Shown here: one piece after another, positions 44,213 to 55,310 of the stretch
Position numbering within the stretch: the first letter of the stretch is position 1
Layout: every line of letters starts with the position of its first letter
Source: Aulostomus chinensis
Lineage: Eukaryota > Chordata > Actinopteri > Syngnathiformes > Aulostomidae
Assembly (NCBI GenBank): GCA_037954235.1
Contig: JBBMOA010000001.1
Coordinates: 17,534,143 to 17,598,142 of the forward strand
Length of the DNA stretch: 64,000 nucleotides
Direction of reading: 5' to 3'
The notes under the pieces: generated by a model
Told to the model about the DNA's origin: nothing
The model's input: the letters and a program-made list of their open reading frames with translations, nothing else
Databases searched by the model: none
Position numbers and translations under genes: made by a program

Positions 44213-44766
44213 CTGCAGGTGAACAGTTAGCATTGCTCTGTTTGATGAAGCTGCGTTCAGGAATGAGGAAGTTTCCCTTTGTGTCACTGCTTCTCTACTA
44301 ATCTGATCTCTGATCAGTTCACCAAGAAGAGTCTGGGGTCAGGGGCTTGATGAGTAGAGCTGTTTAGTCAGGAGGAGGCTGCTCTGATTGGTTCCTGACA
44401 CTGAAACAAGGCCAAAGCTCAAGTACACAGGCTCACATATTGTAGTATTCTCAGTCTTCCCACTTCAAGTATTTTCTCCCTTCAAGTATTTTCTACTCTG
44501 CACACCAAGCTACCTCTTATGTTAAGTTACTAGCTGAGAGTTGTGCAGGACACTTGGATGGAAACATAACCTTTTTCTCTAATCAGCACAACAATGTGGG
44601 CGTGTAGTGAATCAACACCATAACAGTAACGAGGAATGAATGCAGCAGCCATCTTGGAATCACCAGGTTTACAAGGCTTCCACTCGGTGAGAGCAACCCC
44701 TCGATGGAGGAGAAGAAGCCGGACCATCAAGAAGACCTGAAAGAAGACAGCAGAGGCAGGAAGAGG
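44213..44766. repeat. Right half of the inverted pair around the zinc-finger region
   Basis: 44213-44410 is the reverse complement (with few mismatches) of 37960-38157, and 44699-44766 that of 37321-37385. The pair encloses the LINE remnant and the zinc-finger gene. Confidence 0.75.
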
Positions 44767-44898
44767 GACCAGAGACACACAAACAGACACAACACTGCCA
44801 CCTTCTGATCTGATGACATCAGAGTTGAATGTGTGGACTGATTTGGAGGCCAAGCCTCACAATAAAAGAAGCATTTTCATGGGAATGTGTTCCATCCA

Positions 44899-45214
44899 GG
44901 GCTGCACGGTGGTGCAGTGGTCAGCACTGTCTCCTCACAGCAAGAAGGTTCCTGGTTCCAGTCCCGGCTCCAGCACAGGATCTCTCTGTGTGAGTCTCCA
45001 TGTTCTCCTGTTCCTGTGTGGGTTCTCTCTGGTACTCCAGCTTCCTCCCACAGTCCAAAGACATCAAGAGGGGACCAGGTTAATCCAGACTCTAAATTGA
45101 CTGTAGGTGTGACTGTGAGAGCGAATGGTTGTCTGTCTCTATGTGTTGGACCTGTGATGGACTGGTGACCTGTCCAGGGTGAACCCTGCCTCTCGCCTGA
45201 AGATACTGGCATAG
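44899..45214 (+). mobile_element. tRNA-derived SINE, 3' truncated
   Basis: Head GGGCTGCACGGTGGTGCAGT and a body matching the other copies, ending at GATACTGGCATAGGCTA where it abuts LINE-derived sequence (45218 onward) instead of the usual CCAGCCCCC tail. Confidence 0.85.
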
Positions 45215-45217
45215 GCT

Positions 45218-45385
45218 ATGGACATCAGGCAGCTGGTGTGTTGGTGGATCTGTGGATCCTGCTGGAAGAAGCAGGGTGGAGCTCTGAATGGTTCCTGTCT
45301 CAAAGAGCTTCTCTGTGCAGCTCCCATCAGCTCCTAAAAACAGGAAACCAGCAGATTCACTGTTGAACAGTGGCATTAAAATGAT
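45218..45385 (-). mobile_element. Fragment related to the L1-type remnant at 35440-35580
   Basis: Inverted match to 35435-35585 (LFNSESAGFLFLGADGSCTE frame on the minus strand). No other part of the element is present. Confidence 0.7.
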
Positions 45386-45680
45386 GCCAGTGCTGGTTGT
45401 CTCTGTCTAAGGGTTTTGAGGGCATCCAGCTGCAGCCAGGAGACAAACAGGGATGCTGCTTGAGGACATCATCCAGGAGGCTGTCCATGGGGTGGAGCTG
45501 GGGTCTCAGACTGGGGACATTGGACAAGAACTTCTCAGAGGAAACTCATCATGGTGGCTCAGTGAAGAAAACTAGACCTGAGCTGCCTGCTGGAACCTAG
45601 CAGGTGAAGGACAGAGCTCCACCTCTTTGGAGACACCACCACTGTGGGCTCATGTTGGCAAAAGAAGTGGGTCAGTATTT

Positions 45681-45754
<74 letters not shown>

Positions 45755-46224
45755 TGCATGTTCTTACACACAGAGACTTTTCCTCTGTTTTTGTTTTTTA
45801 CTGGTTTTGAACCAGTAAGTGGTTTCTGTTGGTTTGGTTTGCTTGACTGGTTGTTGTTTGTTGACCTTCCAAATCCACATTTTGGGTTCTGGCTTGTTCT
45901 GCTTTTCATTTTGTGTTTGTATTAAAGTTCTGTTGCTGAAAAAGAGACTTCTTTCTCTTTTTCTTGAAGTAAATATATGAGGGTCCAAACTGACCCATAA
46001 CACCATGGATGTTCCAATAGTTAATGATATTAAAATGAATACTAAATCAAACCAATCCATGTCAGAGATGTGTTCTAACACCCTCAGTAACGGTCAGGAA
46101 ACACAACAACCTTTGGTTCATTTCTAGGATTTTCTTGAGGTTCATTTTACCATTTTTTAACTGAAATCGAGGGTTTAGTGACTAAAAAAAGGTCCAGAGG
46201 CCCACAACTAAATCTTCAAACCAA
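45386..46224. other. Unassigned spacer with CA-repeat
   Basis: Contains a (CA)n run at 45683-45751. No gene recognised. Sequence near 45970-46020 (GTCCAAACTGACCCATAACA) resembles DNA-transposon terminal sequence, but no element could be delimited. Confidence 0.35.
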
Positions 46225-46914
46225 TATTTCCATGGATAAGGAAGCCTAACAAGGTCACCAAGAGATGGAAACAACTTGGAGGATAGAAAATTGTTTTAGT
46301 TTATTTGACAGCTGATTGAAGACGTGGGTCAAAACTGACCGTTACCATAGAGATGGGAACAGAAAGCTGACACAAGAGGAAGGTTCCAGCTCTGAAAAAG
46401 GAGTTTGATCAAAATCTTGAACTGCCAGTAGAAATATCCTTTTGTATGTTGACCTTTGTTGACAGAAGTCACTTTAGCTTGGCAGTGAAAAGAATGGCTG
46501 CTAGCTTGACAAAGAGCTGCACAAACCAGGTTCAAGCCGGACTTTGGACCCTGGTATCTGCAACGACTCCATCAACTCCTAATCTAGCAGCTCTGCTGGG
46601 TCCAACTATTTTACAGAACATTTGACAGACCTGTGGAGCAGTGAGGACAGACATGAGTTGATCACATGGTCCACTGAAGCGCCATTTTACCCTGGTACTG
46701 AGGTCACCAACATGAGCTGGAGTTGGGAATCTTGAACTGAACCTGGTATCACAGCGACACCTACTGCTGCAAAATGGAACAGCAACACTGAACCCAAGTA
46801 CAGGATTGGAGGGAGACTGATGGTCGCTGTTTGGGTTTTTGAAGAACAAGGAGGGCGTGGCTTCAAGCTGGATTCTCAGAGACTATTTCCCCAACCTCTA
46901 CATTGGTATCTACA

Positions 46915-47045
46915 CTGTCCTCCAGTCATGTGACTGAGGTCATCCAGTCACGTGACTGAAGTCATCCAGTCATATCAGTGATGTCACTCTGCAGGACTGT
47001 CATTGCCGTCTCATTCTAGAAAAGAATCCAGACTCCACTTTTATG
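46915..47045 (+). promoter_or_regulatory. CC2 upstream region with 22-bp E-box-like repeats
   Basis: About three units with CAGTCATGTGACTG, CAGTCACGTGACTG and a decayed third, followed by GTGATGTCACTC. It lies about 145-220 bp upstream of the CC2 ATG, as for CC1. Confidence 0.45.
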
Positions 47046-47130
47046 GGGCAGTTTTGGTCTTTAAAGACTTGACAGTTCCAGGAGATTTAGTCTGGCTCAA
47101 GATCTTCAGATCAACCCAGGACAGAAGGCT

Positions 47131-49074
47131 ATGACTCCATTGGATTGTGTAGTTGGAGCATTCAGAGATCTGGTGGATCTCAGTAGGAGCTGGATTTATC
47201 CACTGAATGATCCTGGTCAATGTGATCCTGCTCCTCCATCTCTAAGGCTGACAGAGCAGGAGGACCTGACTGAGAAGAAAGCTGCCCTTGAGCAGCTTCA
47301 GTCGCTGTGTGACAACACACAGGCAGAAAACCTGAATTTGAGGGAACAAGTTTCTACTCTTGAACATGAGAATAAAAGAGCAATCCAGGAGCTCCAGAAC
47401 CTCACTGCTGTGGTGGCCAACCTCCAAACGGTCCAGGACAAGAACCAGACTCAGATAGAAGATCTGAACGCAACAGTCCACAGTCTTCAGTGTGAGGGGA
47501 GGAAGGTTGATGGAGAGAACAATGAGCTCAGAAAAGAGCTGACCCAGGTTCAGTCTCTGAGGGAGAGTGAACAGGTGGAGATGAAATGTCTTGAGGAAGA
47601 CCTGACAGAGAAGAAAAGTGCACTTGATCAGCTTCAGTCTCTGTGTGACAAGAGATGGACAGAAAACCAGAATTTGTGGGGACAGGTTTCTAGTCTTGGA
47701 CAAGAGAAGATTATTGCATATCAGCTGGTAGAGAACATGTCTGCCATGGTGAGCAACCTTGAATCTGTGAGAGAGGAGAACCAGACTCAGATCAGAGACC
47801 TGAACACACAAGTCCACAGTCTTCAGCTTGAGGTGAAGATGGTTTACAAGGAGAAGTGTGACCTCAAGTGTGAGCTCAACTCCATCCAAGCAGAGAAGAA
47901 AAAAATGAGACAAGAACTCACTGAGAAGAAGGCGACTCTTGAACAGCTGAGGTCCCAGAGTGAGGAGAGACAGGCAGAAAATGGATGTTTGAGGAGACGA
48001 GTTTCTACTGCATCTCAGGAGACAGAGACCTTCACTGCAGAGTTGGCCCACCTTGAATCAAGGAAGGACCAGGACCCCACAAAGAGTGACAGTCTGAACG
48101 GTGAAGTTCAGAGTCTTCTATGTGCAGTGAGAACACAAAAGAAGAAAAGGAGCAGTGCTCAGAGGGAAATCCTGGGAAATCTTCATGATTTAAAAAGCTG
48201 TTTGAAAGAGGAAAATCATAACCTTCAAGTGAAGGTCCAGCAAACTTCTGAAGAGCAAGCAGACTCTCCCCTACGTCCAGCCAGAGAAGAGCAAGCAGAC
48301 TCTCCCCTACGTCCAGCCAGAGAAGAGCAAGCAGACTCTCCCCTACGTCCAGCCAGAGAAGAGCAAACAGACTCTCCCCTACGTCCAGCCAGAGAAGAGC
48401 AAACAGACTCTCCCCTACGTCCAGCCAGAGAAGAGCAAGCAGACTCTCCCCTACGTCCAGCCAGAGAAGAGCAAGCAGACTCTCCCCTACGTCCTGCCAG
48501 AGAAGAGCAAGCAGACTCTCCCCTACGTCCAGCCAGAGAAGAGCAAGCAGACTCTCCCCTACGTCCAGCCAGAGAAGAGCAAGCAGACTCTCCCCTACGT
48601 CCAGCCAGAGAAGAGCAAACAGACTCTCCCCTACGTCCAGCCAGAGAAGAGCAAGCAGACTCTCCCTTACGTCCAGCCAGAGAAGAGCAAGCAGACTCTC
48701 CCCTACGTCCAGCCAGAGAAGAGCAAACAGACTCTCCCCTACGTCCTGCCAGAGAAGAGCAAGCAGACTCTCCCCTACGTCCAGCCAGAGAAGAGCAAGC
48801 AGACTCTCCCCTACGTCCAGCCAGAGAAGAGCAAGCAGACGCTCTCATATGTTCTTCTGCAGAGGAGCGACGGGATTCTGCTGCATATCCTGCAACTGAA
48901 AAGCAGAATGATGGGGGCACCCTGGAGACTGGACCTGCTAAGGGTCAAACCAGAGGTCTACTGAGCCGTGTGACATCTGGTGTAGAAGATGTTCTGTTTA
49001 TGTTCATAGTTTTTTCTTTGTGTGCTTTTCCTCAACTTTGTTTTCTTTGTTTGTTCTATATGATGATACCTTGA
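47131..49074 (+). CDS. CC2: predicted tail-anchored coiled-coil protein with 16 repeats
   Basis: A single-exon frame of 647 residues with the same layout as CC1: short head (1-44), three coiled-coil repeats of about 105-112 residues (45-345), a basic KKKR patch, the expanded 12-residue repeat, and a C-terminal hydrophobic segment (VLFMFIVFSLCAF...) expected to act as a tail anchor. The repeat region (48250-48825) has 16 units EEQ(A/T)DSPLRPAR, fourteen more than CC1, and accounts exactly for the 168-residue length difference. A candidate AATAAA signal is at 49638. It is the longest intact member. Function unknown. Confidence 0.75.
   Translation: MTPLDCVVGAFRDLVDLSRSWIYPLNDPGQCDPAPPSLRLTEQEDLTEKKAALEQLQSLCDNTQAENLNLREQVSTLEHENKRAIQELQNLTAVVANLQTVQDKNQTQIEDLNATVHSLQCEGRKVDGENNELRKELTQVQSLRESEQVEMKCLEEDLTEKKSALDQLQSLCDKRWTENQNLWGQVSSLGQEKIIAYQLVENMSAMVSNLESVREENQTQIRDLNTQVHSLQLEVKMVYKEKCDLKCELNSIQAEKKKMRQELTEKKATLEQLRSQSEERQAENGCLRRRVSTASQETETFTAELAHLESRKDQDPTKSDSLNGEVQSLLCAVRTQKKKRSSAQREILGNLHDLKSCLKEENHNLQVKVQQTSEEQADSPLRPAREEQADSPLRPAREEQADSPLRPAREEQTDSPLRPAREEQTDSPLRPAREEQADSPLRPAREEQADSPLRPAREEQADSPLRPAREEQADSPLRPAREEQADSPLRPAREEQTDSPLRPAREEQADSPLRPAREEQADSPLRPAREEQTDSPLRPAREEQADSPLRPAREEQADSPLRPAREEQADALICSSAEERRDSAAYPATEKQNDGGTLETGPAKGQTRGLLSRVTSGVEDVLFMFIVFSLCAFPQLCFLCLFYMMIP
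48250..48825 (+). repeat. 36-bp coding minisatellite in CC2, 16 units
   Basis: Each 36-bp unit begins GAAGAGCAAGCAGACTCTCC and encodes 12 residues. Units are nearly identical at DNA level; variation is mainly GCA/ACA (Ala/Thr) and a few silent changes, which points to recent expansion or homogenisation. Confidence 0.97.
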
Positions 49075-49179
49075 TCACCACAGCAGTTGATCCCAGCTTG
49101 ATTAGCTGAGTGCTTTGCAGTCTAAAGCACTTTAGTGATACCTGTGGGGTCCCTTATCCTCCCTGACCACAGGGATTCA

Positions 49180-49430
49180 GCCTCACTGAAGGAGAGTGAA
49201 CCTTCCAGTTTGCAGCTCCTAGACTCTGGAACGCCCTCCCACTGGACATGAGGACGCTGAGGACGCCTTCAGAAAGAAGCTAAAGACCCATTTGTTTAGT
49301 AATATTATTGTTCATGATGGAATCGTCCCTCTGTACCTGCCCACACAGGTCAAGAGGTCAAATGATTCCCTGTTTAAAACAGCTCTTCCATCACATGGAT
49401 GTGCATCCCAACAGTCAGAGCTCACCGATG
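49180..49430 (+). mobile_element. Non-LTR retrotransposon 3' coding remnant (copy)
   Basis: Inverted-arm copy of 24400-24660, with the same TLWNALPLD-like and KKLKTHLFSNIIVHDG blocks in the 3' region of CC2. Confidence 0.55.
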
Positions 49431-49637
49431 CTCCTATTCCCTCCGGTGGGAGGCGCTACGAGTGACTGAGGGTCAGGGGGGTCAGGCTAGTCCAGATAGT
49501 GGGTCTGTATGAGGTTGTTAGGGAGGGATAAGGTAGTGGCAGAGTTCAGGCTGTAGCTGTGCTCCAACAGTTGAGACAGGGCAGGACAAAAAATGACATC
49601 CTGATGGCGTTAGGAGTGATTCTTACAAGAACCAATC

Positions 49638-49643
49638 AATAAA
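49638..49643 (+). promoter_or_regulatory. Candidate polyadenylation signal of CC2
   Basis: AATAAA about 564 bp after the stop codon, at the same relative place as in CC1. Confidence 0.4.
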
Positions 49644-49766
49644 AGTGGGTGGTGACCTGCTCATGTGACGCTTGTGTTGATGATTACTGGGTCTCCTCCA
49701 TGCTCATTTATCATGAATGAATCCCTCGAAGTAAAACACCTAATGTCTCCTGAGTTGTTTCACAAA

Positions 49767-49768
<2 letters not shown>

Positions 49769-49858
<90 letters not shown>
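49769..49858. repeat. (GT)n microsatellite
   Basis: About 90 bp of GT dinucleotides, longer than the partner CA run at 24023-24093. Confidence 0.95.
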
Positions 49859-49859
<1 letters not shown>

Positions 49860-50387
49860 TGTGTGGGCAATAACTACAAGTTATCTATGTATAGATCAAA
49901 AAATTATGAATCAGTTGGATACATTGACAGTGGAAGTTCAGGTTTCCTGTAATTCAGTTTGCAGACAACACAGAAAACTGCCCCTGACCCCTCCCCTCAT
50001 TCTGGAGGCTTTAACATGAAAATGAAAATGCTGAGAGACACAAATGCAAATCAGAGTATTTGACCAGAGGTGACATTTTTTAATGCTTTTCTTGTTATAT
50101 TTGTTATATATGTTCTGTATGGTTATATTTGTTATGGTTGTTATGGAGTTTATGGTTATTATCTCTGTTTCTTGTGTCTTTGTCTTTGTTGTCCTCCCCT
50201 TCGTCCGTCCTGGATTTTTGACCCTGGTTGCAGGAAGCCTGTGACCTCAACTCCTTTTTCTGTGTTGCTGAACGTAGAGCCTTGCTTCATTGTGTTAGCT
50301 AAAGTGTGATCCTCCCTGCTAATTCCTTATTTCGTTGACAAATTACCCACCAAAAATTAATACCTACTTGCTTTATTTGGCTGAAGT

Positions 50388-50711
50388 TTAAAAGACCATC
50401 ATTCTTGTAGCAACAGTCTTTCTGCCTTGTAAACACGCTAAGCTAACGATGGCTTCTCCCTCTTGTCCTCCTCTCTCCTGCTCAGAGTGCCACATGTTTT
50501 GTTCCTCCTCTGCCTCCTTTAGTGACACTGATAAGTGTGTTAAATGTAGTTTTTTGTTGTGTTGGAGGTGAGGCTTAGCGATGTTGAATTGGACCTGCAG
50601 CGGCTCTGCACCAAAAGCTGCAAGAGCTAGCCAACCCTCACTCGCTGGTGCAGACCAGCTTAGCTTAGCTCCTGGCTTAGGCCCAACTAGCGCTCCCCCA
50701 GAAGCTCCCAA
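50388..50711 (-). other. 107-codon open frame, copy of 23415-23756
   Basis: Same frame and sequence as the left-arm copy apart from a different N-terminus caused by changes in the stem-loop (about 50672-50752). Coding status unknown. Confidence 0.2.
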
Positions 50712-51006
50712 GCATCTGGGAGAGCGCCAAGAAAAGTTGGGCCTAAGCTAGGATGTGCTTGCTCATGAAGAATTGTTGGATGTAAATTCATTTAAAGAGT
50801 GTGGAACTGGACCTGTTCTACTTGTAAAGTGTAACTTTTGTTATTTGGTGCTTTCCAGGGTGATGACTTGACTTCATTGCAGCTTTGACCTGAGCAGGTG
50901 TTCATCCTCATCTTACTAACAGGGGACACTTTATCACAGCAGTGGACAAACATCAGCATTCATCACCCAGCAGCTCTTCTGATCAACAGAACAAGTTAAA
51001 GTATAC

Positions 51007-51079
51007 TGGAGAATGAGGGCATCGATCCCTCTACCTCTCACATGCTAAGCGAGCGCTCTACCATTTGAGCTAATTCCCC
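51007..51079 (-). tRNA. tRNA-Ala (AGC)
   Basis: 73-nt minus-strand copy identical in all key parts to 23062-23134: GGGGAATTAGCTC start, AGC anticodon, GGGATCGATGCCC T-arm. Probably functional. Confidence 0.92.
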
Positions 51080-51759
51080 TGTTAAGGAGCACAGCAGATG
51101 ATGCAGGTTGACCTTCATGCATGGTTGAATGAGCGTCACCAGTTGAAGCTTCTCTGGTTGACCAATGTAATGGAGACCAAGGGTTCCATGACATAAATGA
51201 TGAATTGAAGGTAGCATTTGTCTTGGTATTAACAGTTTATCTAAATTAGAGGCACACACACATGTTAATGGTCAGGTTTATTGAATCAGCAAATATGTGA
51301 AACATTTGCTATGCCATGTGTTCCAGGGAGGGACCTGGGAAGCACAGGGGGACCGGCCATCCTGCCTGTGGAAAATGAAGACCCCAGTGTCAGTCAGTGG
51401 GAATCACTGTGCAAGGCCTGGTATTTAGTGTTGATCTAGTTTGTCTTATGTAAATGTGGCAGTTTCAGTCGTCACGTCAGTCCTCACCTCTTCCTGGTGG
51501 TTTCCTTAAAGGGGGTGGAGCCAAAAGGGGAGAGTGGCCCAAGGAAGCTCCTTAAGAGCTGTAGGTGCAAACCTTTGCTCCCAGATGGGAGAGGGGGTAC
51601 AATCACAGGCGAGGTTCATTGAATGATTATGTGGATGTATGATTGAGTTGGTGTAGTAGTCTGGAATCATGTATATATTTAGTCAGGTTAAGTTGTTGCT
51701 GGTTTGATGTAAATATTGATTGTAGAGCATGGTTGTGGTCTCACCTCCACTCTATGGGC

Positions 51760-52140
51760 CATCCATCGTCATCTTCTGCTTATTCCTTACTAGTAAGGGT
51801 CACGGGGGGGGGGGGGGCTGGAGCCTATCCCAGCATCTACGGGCAAGAGGCGGGGTTCACCCTGGACAGGTCACCAGTCCATCGCAGGTCCAACACACAG
51901 ACGAACAACCATTCACGCTCACGCCTACGGTCAATTTAGAGTATCAATCAGCCTCGTCCCCTAATGTCCATGTCTTTGGACAGTGGGAGGAAGCCGGAGT
52001 ACCTGGAGAGAACCCACGCAGGCCCGGGGAGAACATGCAAACTCCACACAGAAAGATCCCACGCCCGAGCCAGGACCCGAACCCGGAACCTTCTTGCTGT
52101 GAGGGCACAGTGCTGACCACTGCACCACCGTGCAGCCCCG
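51760..52140 (-). mobile_element. tRNA-derived SINE in the inverted arm, same TSD
   Basis: Flanked by CTATGGGC at 51752-51759 and 52141-52148, the reverse complement of the GCCCATAG site around the copy at 21997-22371. It therefore descends from the same insertion event. A poly-G run (51807-51821) lies near its tail. Confidence 0.92.
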
Positions 52141-52288
52141 CTATGGGCTAGTCTGTCTAATTTCTTGCAGCCAGGAGGGAATTAAAGGCAGTCAGGGGTT
52201 TTTAATGTAAGTTGATGGTGTCTCATGCAATCTCTTTCAATACTCCAGTGGTGGTTTAAGTGAAGAAAAACATGGGTTAGTCAGTAGG

Positions 52289-52291
<3 letters not shown>

Positions 52292-52326
<35 letters not shown>

Positions 52327-52344
52327 TGTGTGTGTGTGTGTGTG
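52292..52344. repeat. (GT)n microsatellite
   Basis: GT run with one interruption (GTGTATGTGT at about 52320). Confidence 0.95.
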
Positions 52345-52752
52345 TTTCCATGCAGACTTTCCCTTGTGACAACTGATTTGATTTGGAAACCATCTCATCT
52401 AAATCTCCTCTCCAAAAACCCTCTTCTTCAACTTTGTACCCAAGTTGTCTCCTCATCAGGCACCACAGTATCCAGTAGGTTCAGTTAAAACAGTCATCAG
52501 TGATTAATGTTCATGTTCAATGATGAGGTTTTGATTTATTCTTCCAGAATCATCTGAACAAACCCTCCTCAACACAGTGAAGCCTTCATCTGACAGGAGG
52601 AGTTTCTTTTCCCAGTGATTCCACTGACAGTGAAAAGCTACGTTCATCAGACTGGTCTGATAGGATCAACTACTGGTTGCTCTGGAGTGGAAACAGCAAC
52701 CTGTCAGGAAACATTAGTCAGATCAAAGCCAAGATTAAAGCAAGAGCCTCCA

Positions 52753-53286
52753 GATCAAAGACAGAATTGATGATGATGTCATCAGGGGGGCTTTGATAGT
52801 GTCTTTATTTGTACCTGGAATTCTATCTTTGATCTCAGGAGGACATGAAAGAAACACAACTGAGGTAAGTAGAGGAGAACATGCAGCTTCATTTGAAACA
52901 CTCGAACTGTTGAACAGTAGACTTTGTTTGAAACAGTTTACAACACTGAGTGACAGGATTGAAGAGGGGAGATTTTGGTATTTTCAGTTTAATTCTAACT
53001 TAAAACTGGGCATGAACATTTTTAGTAGTTCATATTCTAACATACAGAGGAAGTCATGACATTCCCTTTTTTTTAACCTGTCCTGTTCAGGAAATGGAAA
53101 TGGAAATTTAGCTGCTATGTTGAATCAGAAAAACCTTTTGAAGTCTACTTTTGCTTCAGTCAGAAAGTGGACTGTTGTTAACTCTCACAATGGTTGGTGA
53201 TTGTGGAGGAAGAAAAAATTCTTATGAACCTCTTTTTAACAGACACGCATTTCTAAAGACACTGGTTCATTTTATTTTTCTTCTTC
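52753..53286 (+). repeat. iMet-linked repeat unit, most complete copy
   Basis: Begins with the hairpin GATCAAAGACAGAATT (52753-52768) paired with AATTCTATCTTTGATC (about 52819-52834), carries a short plus frame (52793-53059), then the GCTGCTATGTTGAATCAGAA phrase, and ends at the tRNA-iMet. Partial copies: 21005-21350, 30883-31150, 32615-33985. Confidence 0.7.
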
Positions 53287-53358
53287 TAGCAGAAGATGGT
53301 TTCGATCCATCGACCTCTGGGTTATGGGCCCAGCACGCTTCCTCTGCGCCACTCTGCT
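53287..53358 (-). tRNA. tRNA-iMet (CAT)
   Basis: 72 nt, minus strand. It starts AGCAGAGTGGCGCAG as in vertebrate initiator tRNA, with anticodon loop CCCATAA and T-arm GGTCGATGGATCGAAACC. Two differences are visible: A for C in the A box (AGAGG for AGCGG) and T at position 66, which still allows a G:U pair. It is the best-preserved initiator copy here and may be functional. Confidence 0.82.
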
Positions 53359-53872
53359 CTACCATTGACGGAACAGTCCTTGTTTTATGAGAGCATTCTC
53401 TGTCTTTGTCTCTGCCCTGCTCTCCTGCTCTCTTTCCCCTCATTTAGTCCTTGACATGATCCATGCTCTACAGCTCTGCGGGTGGAATGAAGACCTGCGT
53501 CTGCTCTGCCCGTGCTGTCCTTCGTCTCAACCTAAATTGTTTGACCCACCTTTATAATGATCGGACTCGCTCCCGCTGAGCGTGCCAGGCGTGCTCTCGC
53601 TGCAGACAACACAACCAAACTGGCCCCGATCAGGATTTGACAGGCCGAACTCGCGCCGAAATCTTTACAAAAAATCCATTTTTGTCACCCACGTGAAGAT
53701 GGGTGGGAACATGCCCTAAAAACACCAAGAATAATATTCACCACCTTCTGAACGGGTCCTGGCCCGTCTCCTGCATCAGGGGCCGCCGCAGTCGCCCATC
53801 AGCTGTTCAACAGCTGTTCGCCGCAACACTCAATCAGACAAAGACATAGAAGCTCAAACTGCTGTTGCGGAA

Positions 53873-53944
53873 GCCATGATCGTATAGTGGTCAGTACTCT
53901 GTGTTGTGGCCGCAGCAACCCTGGTTTGAATCCGCGTCACGGCA
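53873..53944 (+). pseudogene. tRNA-His pseudogene
   Basis: 72-nt copy of 20433-20504 in the inverted arm. The anticodon GTG is kept, but the acceptor arm has a mismatch (GCCATGA), the T-stem is disrupted and the B box reads GGTTTGAATCC. Probably inactive. Confidence 0.75.
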
Positions 53945-54410
53945 GCATGAGATAAATTTCTTTGTGTGTGTTGATGGACACAAGCCAAGCAGAAATTTCC
54001 CACGATGCAATAGGGCAGTGTTTGGTCAGTGTTGAGCAGGCGTCAGTCTGACAATGATGTCATATTATTGTGTCATCACTTGACCAGACCCAAAAGTAGA
54101 CTCAGGTATCAGTTTCTTCTCAATGCTAATGTCTGCTAGCTTAGTCTGCTACTTTGATGGCTCTGCCTGCTCAAAGGTCCAGACCCCTGGATGTGGCGGT
54201 TCCTACCTGAACGTAGATTCTGTCAGCTCATGTTGTTCAATCAACTCACCAGGAACACCAGTAGATTTCAATGGACTGACAATGAGTCTCATTGAATGGT
54301 AAACATGTCAAATATGAAGTCATCACCTGAGGAGGTCTGCTGCTGGAATGAAGCTCCAGATATTCACAAGATATTCTAGATCTTAAAATAAAGCATTTTT
54401 ATATTTGATT

Positions 54411-54790
54411 TATTGTTCATTAGCCTGCTTCACATTGTTTGATTTTATGTGTTGGATATAAATAGAACTTTGATCCACAACCTCCACAAACACTCTTGTC
54501 CAACTTTTGTGCCCAAATTTTCTCCTCCTGAGGCACCAAATCAAGTCAAATCATTTTTATTTGTTTGAACCAAATCACAACAAAGTTCTCTCATGACTCT
54601 TTACTAGTAGAACAGGTCCAGCACCAAACTGCTTCAATGAATCTACACCCAACAATTCTCCATCAGCAGCACATCCTGCAACAGTGGTGATGAACACCTT
54701 CCTTTTAACAGGCAGGAACGTCGAGCAGATCCAGGATCAGTGGGGACGGCCTCCTGCTTTGACCGGTTGTATGTAAAGCTCCATCAGATT
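54411..54790. repeat. Teleost interspersed repeat fragment
   Basis: AAATCAAGTCAAATCATTTT ... CAAATCACAACAAAGTTCTC followed by TTTTAACAGGCAGGAACGTC and GACGGCCTCCTGCTTTGACC is a common fish repeat; shorter relatives are at 23285 and 50755. Confidence 0.5.
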
Positions 54791-55310
54791 GGAACAACCT
54801 TTCCTCCTCACTTGGGTCTCTCTCTTCCTTTCTCATCTTCAAATCATCAAGCATTTTCAAACATCTGCTCTCGTTTCTGATGCACCTCCCCTTTTCTCTC
54901 CAGGATTCACTCTCTACTTGTTCTTGTTTGTTCTCTGTACTGTAAATATGTGGATATTTGTGTATGAATATTCATTGTGTACTTTAATGGTGCATGGAAG
55001 CAGTATTTATTGAGATGGGTGTTTAAATGTATGAGTATGTGAACACAGGCCCACTCTTATTCTGCAGTGGGATCTCTGATCATACTTTGTATAATACTGG
55101 ATGGTGGGGGGGGGGGGGGGGGGCTTTGGGGAACATTGTTGGCCTGTACCTGGGTGTATGATGTGTGTGTCCTTGTGTTGAAAATATAATCTACTTTTAT
55201 TATTGTTGTATTGTTGGTCATTATTTGTCAGGACCCCCTCCAAAATGAGATGGTGCATCTCAAGGGGCTGCCCTTGAAATCAAGAATCAAGAATGAAGGT
55301 GTCTGCTGGT
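54791..55310 (+). mobile_element. Possible LINE 3' end
   Basis: The plus strand opens with WNNLSS-like coding followed by a stop and a T-rich 3' region, ending near AAAATGAGATGGTGCATCTC. A poly-G run lies at 55106-55123. The LINE assignment is by resemblance only. Confidence 0.35.

Larger units (their letters stand above)
46225..54410 (-). repeat. Segmental duplication, inverted copy
   Basis: Reverse complement of 19968-27117. The inner boundary is near CAATATTTCCATGG (46225-46240 against 27105-27117) and the outer boundary near ATATTTGAT (54401-54409 against 19968-19977). Its extra length relative to the left arm comes from the expanded CC2 minisatellite (+504 bp) and a fuller iMet unit (53066-53290). 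Confidence 0.9.
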
